From Penium margaritaceum (Eukaryota > Streptophyta > Zygnematophyceae > Desmidiales > Peniaceae), in assembly GCA_023375785.1 (NCBI GenBank), contig SZWC01023047.1, positions 9,423 through 35,309 on the forward strand: DNA of 25,887 nucleotides, written 5' to 3'. The notes under the pieces are model-generated. The model saw only the letters and a list, made by a program, of their open reading frames with translations, was not told where the DNA came from and made no database searches. Positions 19,028 to 25,887 of this stretch are shown one piece after another; positions within the stretch are counted from its first letter, which is position 1; each line of letters begins with the position of its first letter. The translations under genes and the position numbers were made by a program.

Positions 19028-19038
19028 GGTGTGCACCC
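19028..19038 (-). repeat. hAT copy 2 terminal inverted repeat (5' end of element)
   Basis: GGTGTGCACCC, followed by TTA. Read inwards the end is TAAGGGTGCACACCAAAT, against TTAGGGTGCACACCAAAT in copy 1. The copia integrase frame resumes at 19042. Confidence 0.85.
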
Positions 19039-19041
19039 TTA

Positions 19042-20089
19042 CCCATGGTGTGAATGCCTTGGGCAGAGGCCCCTGTGGTACCCTGTTCCACACCCATGCC
19101 ACATACTTGACGGCTTCCTCCCAGAAGCCAAAGGACAGGCCAGAGTCACTCAGCAGAGTCCGCAATACATCACCAAGGGTCCTGTGCCACCTTTCAGCCA
19201 CACTGTTTTGTTGTGGTGTGTATGGTGCAGTGGTTTGATGCTCTATACCTTTGGCCTTTAATTCTGCTGTTAGGTCACCCATGAACTCCCCTCATCTGTC
19301 TGTGCGCAGTTTCAGCAGTCTACAACCAGTCTGCTACTCAGCAAGAGGAATCCATTCGGCGATGGCACGTTGGGCATCCACTTTTGACTTCAGCAGGAAT
19401 GCCCAGCAAAAAATACTGTAATTGTCTGTGAGTGTGAGAATGTTTTGTGACCCATACTGAACAGAGGGCACTAGCATGGGCCCCGTCATGTCTGCATGGA
19501 CAAGTTCGAGAGGGGCCTTGCAGACCTTATCTGACCTGGGAAAGGTCTGTCTATGAGCCTTGCCTTCCTGACAGTCGAGACACGCATCTGAACTGAGACC
19601 CTGTGGACAGTCCGTAGGCAGGAGACCGTGTGCTGTCGTGTGTTTGGTCATGTCTGTGACCAGGTCAGTGTTGACGTGTACAAGGCGATGGTGCAGTAAG
19701 TCTGTGTGCTTTGCATCCATGGCCGTGTTGACATATGTCTGTAGTCTGTTTGAGTGCTTCTGCGTCAGTGGGAAGAGGTTAAGGTAGAGCATGTCAGCGT
19801 GCAAAGGTCCATCAGCCCACAGCGCCCCAGCAGCATAGAAAAGCTTGCAGCGTTGCTTCAACGTGAGAGTGGACGTGTTGGCTTGGCGGTCTAGCTGGCC
19901 TCCAGACAGGAGGTTCACTTTCAACTTGGGAACATACAACACACCAGTCAACCATAAGACGCCCCCAGGTGCTTGCAAAGCCACTGTGCCCACACCCTCA
20001 ACTTCCAACACCTCCCAAGACCCTGTTTTTACACCCTCCACATCAGGCACAGCATACAGCGACACAAACAGTTGGCGATGCGGGAACAT
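19042..20089 (-). pseudogene. copia GAG-pre-integrase and integrase core, truncated
   Basis: One frame runs from 20089 (MFPHRQLFVSL, just after the protease active site) to 19042, with stops at 19336-19334 (TAG) and 19294-19292 (TGA). It contains the end of protease (LYVPKLKVNLLSGGQL) and the HHCC zinc domain with LLHHRLVH and CLDCQEGK, all four ligands kept. The integrase core shows HADMTGPM (first Asp), LRTDR followed by the TGA and GEF (second Asp; the stop replaces a glycine codon, a one-base change), and YTPQQNSVAERWHRTL (Glu). It ends at PLPKAFTPW, where the hAT terminal repeat begins. The catalytic triad is complete, so this copy became inactive fairly recently apart from the insertion. 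Confidence 0.9.
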
Positions 20090-20460
20090 ATGATGTCAAA
20101 CAGCCATTCGTGCATTGGTAGTGCGTGTGATGTGGTGACATGTGTGTGCGCCAATCGCTGACCTGATGACTGCGGCGTGGCCGCTGGTTCTGGGGGCTGC
20201 AGCTCCATGGGTGCTGTCCACCCGGTTGAGGGGTCTCTGGTTGTGGGCTGTTGTGACTCGGCCATGTCTGTGTAGATGTGCTGCGACCATGCGGGCGTCG
20301 ACACTGGGACGGCTGAGTTTGGTGGGACGTAGTATGGACCCTGGTAGGAAGGAAGTGGTCCCGGAAAGATTGGCTGGCCCACCAACAGCTGCACCAGTGA
20401 TGGCGCGTAGGTGGACCCGCCGAAGGGCACCGGAGCTCGAGGTCCAGTCATCACGGGCAT
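20029..20460 (-). pseudogene. copia gag-protease linker and broken protease start
   Basis: A proline-rich frame (VPFGGSTYAPSLVQLLVGQP, LPSYQGPYYVPP) leads to HEWLFDI near 20095. In copia elements this point carries the protease active site D-[ST]-G-A followed by the HM motif. Here the aspartate is followed at once by ATC and the frame then changes; HMFPHRQ continues in the next frame. The D-S-G core is therefore lost through a small deletion. The downstream tail of this frame past 20090 is out-of-frame sequence. Confidence 0.75.
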
Positions 20461-20538
20461 AGACCAAGCTGGGGAATGCAGCTGTTGCCCAAGCTATGGA
20501 CGTGGCCCCAGAGCAGTGAACCTTTGCTACGCCTGCTG

Positions 20539-21440
20539 CTACTGGGGTGGCCTCATGATGCGCTGGAGGTCTGGGCACGCACGCCAAAAATGACCATGCT
20601 TGCTGCAGTAGTTGTCAAGTGTGCTTTCCTCCACCGCCTCCACCATCCCGGCCACAGCCTTGTCTTCTGCCTGTCTGAGTGCCCATTCCTCCATGTCCCC
20701 AGCCTCCCCCGCCTCTGCCTCCCCCTTGGGTGGAGCTGGTGGGAGCACCTGATGGGGACTCATTGACAAAAAGGTGCTAGGTGTCGGGTTGTTGGCCTCT
20801 CGCACCTCGCCACGAAGAATGTCCTCATAATGACGAAGCTCTTCAAACACCTCCGCTAGGTCGGTGTTCTCGACGCCGGTCACACAAAGGCACCGCAGAA
20901 GCCCTCGCCAGAACTCTCTGTAGGGCTCTCCAAGGTGTAGTAAAACAGGGTCCACCAATTCAAGCATGGAGCAGGATGCTCCAAGCCCAAGGATACGATG
21001 GCAAAGGTCCCTTGCCGCATCCCAATATTCCGCTATTGGTGCCCCCAGCTTTGGAGAGACTGTCGCGTAGGGACATCACCAGTGCCATGCCCCGTTCCTC
21101 ATGACGAGTAGCCAGGTGCTGTCATGCCTCATGAGGACGTGGAGCCCCGTTGCGAGGGTCTACTGGGTCATCCCCTCTGCCTCCAAAGCAGAAGTGGCAG
21201 ATGGCATACAACTGGTCGTCGGGCAGGGCTCGGCCTAGGGCATTGAAGGCGCGCAATAAGACACGCTCCTCTGTTGCGGCGGTCGACAGAAAAAGGTACA
21301 GCTCTTCCATCCCATGCTCTGCTGCCCACGCGAGGAAGACATCCTTCCATGCAAGGAAGTCTTGCAAGCCTTAAACAAGCGGCGTCAGATCCTTGTGAGT
21401 CATGACTCTGGTTAGATTGTCCCATGTCACTATGACCGCG
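20539..21440 (-). pseudogene. copia gag pseudogene with zinc knuckle remnant
   Basis: Minus-strand frames give VTWDNLTRVMTHKDL, QDFLAWKDVFLAWAAEHGM, LRAFNALGRALPDDQLYAIC and MALVMSLRDSLSKAGG, then after a frame change near 21040 ELVDPVLLHLGEPYREFWRG. The C-terminal frame (20967-20539) ends in NYCSKHGHFWRACPDL, which resembles a C-x2-C-x4-H-x4-C zinc knuckle with H in the place of the second C. Stops occur at about 21373 and 21130. The role would be capsid formation and RNA packaging. Assignment rests on position, the knuckle and composition rather than on a strong family match. Confidence 0.7.
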
Positions 21441-22014
21441 CCGGCTTCGCTAGTGGTGCCAACGCCGGTGCCAGCGCCAGCTCCAACGGATGCACCGCCG
21501 CTCCCCGCCACTGCACCTTGCCCTCCAGGCGCTGACCCTACTTGACTGGCTCCTAGGTTTCAGGAAGGTCCTAGGACGGCGGCGTGAGCCATGACGCCCC
21601 TCATTTACGATCGACAAAATTTTGGCAGCAATTTGCTGGGCCCACTTTGGGCCCAGTTTTCGGTCGCGAGCCCGTAGCTCGTGGATATCGCCTTGTCTTG
21701 GTCTAGGAAGACACCTCAGACCACATGTACCCTGCACTGGCCAGTCTGTAGGCCGAGGGGCCCCGTCGCCACCTATAGGTGGCGGATTGGTGCTTGGGCT
21801 CTCCCTCCCACGCCTTTCTCACCCTCACAAACTTTCCCCTCACTTCTGCTGCCTCTGTTGTCTGTGCGCGGCCTAGGGAAAGGCCTCTGATGGCCCTTAG
21901 CCATGAGCGTGGCCTGCCCTGACGGTGGACACGTGGATCTAGGGCCACGTGTGGCTTGGCCACCACCTTTGTTACTCGGAGCCGCCGCTATATGTTAGCT
22001 ACATTCTTGGAAGC
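21441..22014 (-). other. copia leader between PBS and gag
   Basis: GC-rich sequence between the primer-binding site and the recognisable gag. A minus frame at 21737-21450 (DIHELRARDRKLGPKWAQQI) looks protein-like and may be the gag N-terminus. An Ala/Gly-rich stretch (GVGTTSEAGAVI) links it to the gag core. The true gag start could not be fixed. Confidence 0.45.
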
Positions 22015-22027
22015 GGCTCTGATATCA
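22015..22027 (-). promoter_or_regulatory. Primer-binding site for initiator tRNA-Met
   Basis: Read on the minus strand the sequence is TGATATCAGAGCC, one base different from TGGTATCAGAGCC, the common plant copia site complementary to the 3' end of initiator tRNA-Met. It abuts the LTR end (CA at 22029-22028), as expected. Confidence 0.8.
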
Positions 22028-22459
22028 TGAGAAGAGCGCTACGATTCCAACGCAACTTGTCTTGCCTGAAATGGTATAGTAACAAGGAAGGTAACAAAAA
22101 AAATTGTTGGCAACCATGAATTTGGGAAAAACCTAAGTGTCAAGCTAAGACAACCAAGACCTTAAACGGGTGAGCCTCGTTGAGCAAGACCCACCCGTTG
22201 GCCGGCGAGCGAGGCTCCCCGGCGCGACCTGCTCGAGCAAGGGGTAACCCCTCACGTGGCACCCAAAGTAGGGCTGACTACCCCAATCCAGGAACACATA
22301 CCGGAACACCTTGTATGCCCCTAACTCGGGAACGCAGCCCGTCGGTACATCAACGAAACCTGCTCTGCCCAATCACCTAGCAGCTTGTATGACGGTGACG
22401 TCCCACAACGCGGAAAAGTTGAACAATCCATTTGTATGGGAAGAAGTGTTGATTTATCA
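22028..22459 (-). repeat. 5' LTR of the second copia element (outer edge approximate)
   Basis: The inner edge (CA on the minus strand) is fixed by the adjacent PBS. The outer edge is placed at TG in the minus-strand string TTGATAAATCAACACTTC near 22459, giving about 432 bp. This is a guess from the TG...CA rule, as no second LTR is available for comparison. Confidence 0.5.
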
Positions 22460-23629
22460 ACCCGTAAGAGAAATCTGGTGGCATGAATGTGAAGGACAAC
22501 CCATCGGCCCACAGACACAATTTCCGATTGATGTTTCTTTCCTCGCATTTTTTAACCCCATTTGATATGATTTCACCCCGGCCACGATGGGTATGTGGTA
22601 ATTGTTAAAACTTTAGCTAAGTTGGGAAGTATGAAACACGTATGGTATGAGGGAAGTATGCATTCAGTATTGAAATGGATGCTTGTATGTGCTGCTCGTT
22701 TGTACCACTCATATGTGCCCCTCAGGTATGGGTGTGGACATACATGTGTACTCATGTTACAGGAAACAAGTTCACATACAAAAAATGGCATGAAGATTGC
22801 AAGAGCTCAATAGATGGCATATTCTGACAAAGATAACCAAGTGTACCCTCTTTTGCAGTTGTTTTCAACCTTGTCAATGAAAATTTTACATAAAACTGAC
22901 TTCTTATGTGAAAGTTATTGAAAAACAAGATGATTTGACAGTAGAACTTCTGCTATAATCGTAAACCTCATTAACTTTTTTTTATCTGCATTTTTATCCA
23001 TGTCAATGCCGCCCTTTTTGTGAAAGAAAATATGCGTGCCTTACTCTGCACCACTTACATTACACGAAAACAGTTCCTTGTTCCTCAAAGTCACAACCCT
23101 ATGTTTGCTATCGTACCTGAAAAGAGGAAGATGATTACAACTTCACCACCATGCATTTGGAATGGAACATGGAGAAATCATGGCAAGTTTGACCTTTGGA
23201 GACCAAAGTGTTGACAAGCATCACCCTTGTTCAGAAGGAAACACGGTGCATTTTTTAACCTACCACCTCTTTCATGAATGATCATAAATGGTATAGTACA
23301 ACACATGACGATGCTAAGAAAATGCTCTTGCAATCTCCTCAGATATGACAGTTATTGTTGCAAGGATTAAATGTGACATTCTATTGAAGAATTCCACTAC
23401 TGCGAGGATTGTGTCAAATCACTTTTGCGGTGCGAGAATACCCATCATGAAGCCCATGGACATGTAAAAAATGGTCTTTTCCACATCATAGGGGCTCACA
23501 AAACATCCAGGTTTTTTTTTTCATCATTGAAAAAAAGTGTAACACGTCAAATCTCCATCTCCTGCGTGGAATATGTGGTCGGAGTTCGCAGAATGGCATC
23601 CAAAGTTCGCTAGAGGGAATTTCTCCTCC
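22460..23629. other. Unassigned sequence, no recognisable gene
   Basis: Only short frames (under 75 codons) without motifs on either strand. AT-rich, with several homopolymer T and A runs. No repeat ends or RNA genes were seen. Confidence 0.5.
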
Positions 23630-24013
23630 GCGTAACTCTTGGGGACAATCTTCATCAATGACCCATGTAGGGAGACTAGAGCATTTTGAGTCTCCAAAAG
23701 CCCAATTCTGTTTTCACCTCCCCCCCCCCCCTCTTGTTCTGGGTCCCAAGTGAGGGGGGTGTTACTTCAAACTCGTGACTTTGCACGCGTTTTCCATTAA
23801 AAAAAAACTCAAAGTTTGTACNGCGTAACTCTTGGGGACAATCTTCATCAACGACCCATGTAGGGAGACTAGAGCATTTTGAGTCTCCAAAAGCCCAATT
23901 CTGTTTTCACCTCCCCCCCCCCCTCTTGTTCTGGGTCCCAAGTGAGGGGGGTGTTACTTCAAACTCGTGACTTTGCACGCGTTTTCCATTAAAAAAAAAC
24001 TCAAAGTTTGTAC
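23630..24013 (+). repeat. Direct duplication of about 190 bp flanking an N, probable contig overlap
   Basis: 23630-23821 (192 nt) and 23823-24013 (191 nt) are the same sequence, separated only by the N at 23822. I saw one substitution (ATGACCC against ACGACCC near 23660/23852) and one C fewer in the poly-C run (12 against 11). Two unmerged contig ends from the same locus, possibly from two haplotypes, explain this better than a real tandem duplication. Confidence 0.92.
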
Positions 24014-24835
24014 TAAACAAACTCGAGTTTTCCTTATGATGGAAAAACGTGAAACTGTCACATCCAAGGCAAGTCCAGCGATTTTGCGTCGGCATTTTTT
24101 TACTTCTCTCGTGCCTCACTCCCTCGCTCCCTATTTCTCACCTCACTTACTTGAGGAGGTGGGCAGGAGAAGGCAAGAATGAGGGCTCGAGGCCAGGGGC
24201 CTTGGCCCTTGAGGCCTTGCTGCCTCTTGGCCACCGATCAAGCGACCAGCTCAATCGGCGGCCAACACGTGGCTGGCCGATGGCCGGCCGGTCACCTGAC
24301 CAGCCGGCTGCTGTCCAGCTGGCCAGCAGCCAGCTGCCCAGCGGCCAGCAAAGGGCTGGCCACCATCCAGCCCTTACTATAGTGCAAGGTGGTGTCCAAC
24401 CACCCCTTGCAACTGTGAGGAGGGAGGGCCAAACTGAGCCTCCCGCTACATTCCTCCTCACTTATTTTGAACTGTCTTGGTTCATGGCTAACAAGTAGGA
24501 TTGCCAGATAGTTCGTCATCAAAATTTTGAAACAAAATCAATAATTTCAAACACCAGCTAAACATGAACATGTGCACAGCACTTGGACTTAAGCTACAGT
24601 TTGTCGGTGAACACAGCTAGCGGCCTTCCCCCTTTAGGTTCGAGTGTCCGTGCGACCAGGATGTTGGACGTCCTCAACATCCAGTGGCCGCTGTCCATCA
24701 ATGCCACACAGGGGGAATTTTGTTCACTATTCCTGCGTGTAGGTGGTACCCCCGGCCACACGTCACTCTGTGTGAGCTGCCAACTCACTCCAGTACACGT
24801 TTACCACCCTTGTGGGCAATCAAGCTTCAGGCTTC
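24014..24835. other. Unassigned, including a CCAGC/GGCC-rich patch
   Basis: Bases 24189-24380 are dense in CCAGC, GGCC and CAGCTGG (for example CCAGCTGGCCAGCAGCCAGC near 24315), giving opposing open frames that are products of composition. An 85-codon + frame at 24583-24840 lies directly before the pogo-like transposase and could be its decayed N-terminal part, but no DNA-binding motif was recognised. Confidence 0.45.
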
Positions 24836-25813
24836 CATGAGTTATGTTTAGGTCCACAACCAGCCCAATAGATGAGGTGTTTTGGGATAACCCATGAACG
24901 GAGTGTACGCTCTCCGTGCAGGAGTACATGAAGGACCTTGTATTGGCCATTGGTATCGAGGACTGTCGGTGGTGAGCCATGCATGGTTGCCAATGCGGAC
25001 CACATGGGTGTCCACCTTGTGCCCAACCCTTGCTACACCTATGTGCCAAAAGGCGCGAGTAAGGTGAAGGTCTGCGGACAAGAGGACAAGCAACATGTCA
25101 TGGTGCTTGTTGCCTCGAGCATGGAAGGTGACATGCTGCCGTACCAGGCCATTTGGACCAGCAAAACGAAAGCATGTCACTCTCAAGTTGACAACACAGA
25201 TATGGCACTGTGCAACAGCAAATGAAACTTCACGCACACTACAAAACACTAGGCGAGTGTCGAGACATTGCAGCAGTGGTTCGGCATGGTGCTCGAGCCC
25301 TACTTTATCCGCACACGTAGGGAGTACGGGCTGGGCACTTCGATAACCAAGCTGCTGTTGGATTTGGATTCATGGCAGCCATGGGCTAGTGACAGTTTTA
25401 AGTCATGGGTTCGCGAGCGCTATCCGTGGTTACTACTTCTCTACATCCCCGCGGGATGTACGAGGAAAGCTCAGCCTGCGGACGTGGACTTGCAGAAGCC
25501 CTTTAAGTCCGCCATTAGCAAGGGCTACAGCTCATGGGTGGGTAAAAAGCTGTCCGAAGCTCCTCAGGTGGACCTCGGGATGTGGGAGGTGAAGGATGCA
25601 GCCGAGGGATGGATGCTGCATGCATGGGCGCACATCGGCAGCAACAAGGACATGGTGTGTGCAGCATGGTGCAAGGCTCGATGGGATTGGTGCTACAACA
25701 GCAGACTTCCAGCAGGCTGCAGGAGCTCACTACCTCAAATTTCTTGCGGAGCCTGAACTGCAAGGCTATGAAACATGTCCTCTCCATGACATGTCTGTCA
25801 CTCACAAAGGAAA
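24836..25813 (+). pseudogene. pogo-like DDE superfamily transposase, decayed, runs to the window end
   Basis: The frame from 24837 gives TTSPIDEVFWDNP, a TGA, then LSVQEYMKDLVLAIGIED, and after a frame change near 24965 the frame of 24938 gives MVANADHMGVHLVPNPCYTY (first catalytic Asp) and GQEDKQHVMVLVASSMEGDM. Stops at 25223-25225 and 25250-25252 interrupt it, and it resumes in the same frame with LQQWFGMVLEPYF, KLLLDLDSW (second Asp) and YIPAGCTRKAQPADVDLQKP (third Asp, in PADV). A last frame change near 25690 leads to DFQQAAGAHYLKFLAEPELQ and a coding-like tail to about 25813. This is the DDD arrangement of the pogo/Jerky-like branch of Tc1-mariner. The catalytic aspartates remain but stops and frameshifts make it inactive. 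The N-terminal helix-turn-helix and the element ends are not seen. Confidence 0.87.
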
Positions 25814-25840
25814 AGGTGTTTCCAAATCTGTCTCACAACT

Positions 25841-25887
25841 GTTCCCCTACTCCCCCCCTTCCCCCCCCTGCCCCCTCCCCCCTCCCC
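25841..25887 (+). repeat. C-rich low-complexity end of window
   Basis: C runs broken by single T or G up to the last base, similar in kind to the other poly-C tracts. It probably follows the pogo-like gene and may limit the assembly here. Confidence 0.8.

Larger units (their letters stand above)
15128..19038 (-). mobile_element. hAT transposon (copy 2), decayed, far end not found
   Basis: Read on the minus strand, the element begins with AGGGTGCACACC (complement of 19028-19039), followed by a weak GATCC/GATTC array, a 41-nt poly-G, hairpins, and a transposase gene from 17617 to 15128 clearly related to that of copy 1. In copy 1 the second terminal repeat lies 320 bp past the stop codon; no such repeat or GATCC array is found below 15128 here. 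The element interrupts the integrase of a copia retrotransposon at 19039-19042. One frameshift, one gap (N at 16966) and lost conserved residues make it non-autonomous. Confidence 0.85.
19042..22459 (-). mobile_element. Ty1-copia retrotransposon (second family), 5' half
   Basis: On the minus strand the order is LTR (about 22459-22028), primer-binding site (22027-22015), gag, protease remnant, GAG-pre-integrase and integrase core. It is cut at 19042 by hAT copy 2. Integrase C-terminus, RT, RNase H and the 3' LTR should lie on the far side of the hAT element but are not present anywhere to the left in this window. Several frameshifts and two stops in integrase show it is inactive. Confidence 0.87.

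Noticed and set aside
1..25887. CRISPR array, tRNA or rRNA genes, prokaryotic operons
   Set aside because: No regularly spaced direct repeats, tRNA boxes or polycistronic gene rows were seen; the content is eukaryotic transposons.

Overview
The window looks like repeat-dominated nuclear DNA of a eukaryote with a large genome. I lean towards the green lineage (plant or streptophyte alga), because Ty1-copia, Ty3-gypsy, hAT and pogo-like elements are nested together and one copia element has an initiator-methionine tRNA type primer-binding site. No host gene could be identified with confidence, and no rRNA, tRNA or CRISPR array was seen.

Layout. Bases 1-2029 are mostly unassigned, with a poly-G/hairpin block (974-1063) and a CAA microsatellite (1075-1226). 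From 2030 to 4680 lies a decayed Ty1-copia element on the + strand (gag, GAG-pre-integrase, end of integrase, RT, a scrap of RNase H). Its 3' part is interrupted by a hAT DNA transposon (4681 to about 8031) with terminal inverted repeats, GATCC-rich subterminal arrays, a poly-G tract, hairpins and a transposase that is open apart from one N. Bases 8312-9985 hold a decayed Ty3-gypsy fragment on the - strand (RNase H, integrase core, integrase C-terminus). Bases 9986-13320 are without recognisable genes. Bases 13321-15060 hold an unidentified, possibly spliced coding-like stretch on the - strand.

From 19038 down to 15128 lies a second, related hAT element on the - strand with the same end sequence and the same order of parts. 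It has decayed and its far end is not visible. It sits inside the integrase of a second Ty1-copia element (19042 to about 22459, - strand; integrase, GAG-pre-integrase, protease remnant, gag, PBS and one LTR). The other half of that copia element is absent. Bases 22460-24836 are unassigned except for a roughly 190-bp duplication around an N, probably an unmerged contig overlap. The window ends in a decayed pogo-like DDE transposase (24836-25813).

The most notable signal is the shared build of the two hAT elements. From the end inwards each has the terminal repeat AGGGTGCACACC, a GATCC-type subterminal array, a long poly-G tract (read towards the gene), a spacer with inverted repeats, a hairpin cluster just before the start codon, and then a BED-finger hAT transposase with a glutamine/alanine-rich insert and a strongly acidic tail. 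Several single Ns fall in or beside difficult sequence and probably stand for gaps of unknown length, so some of the apparent decay may be an assembly effect.
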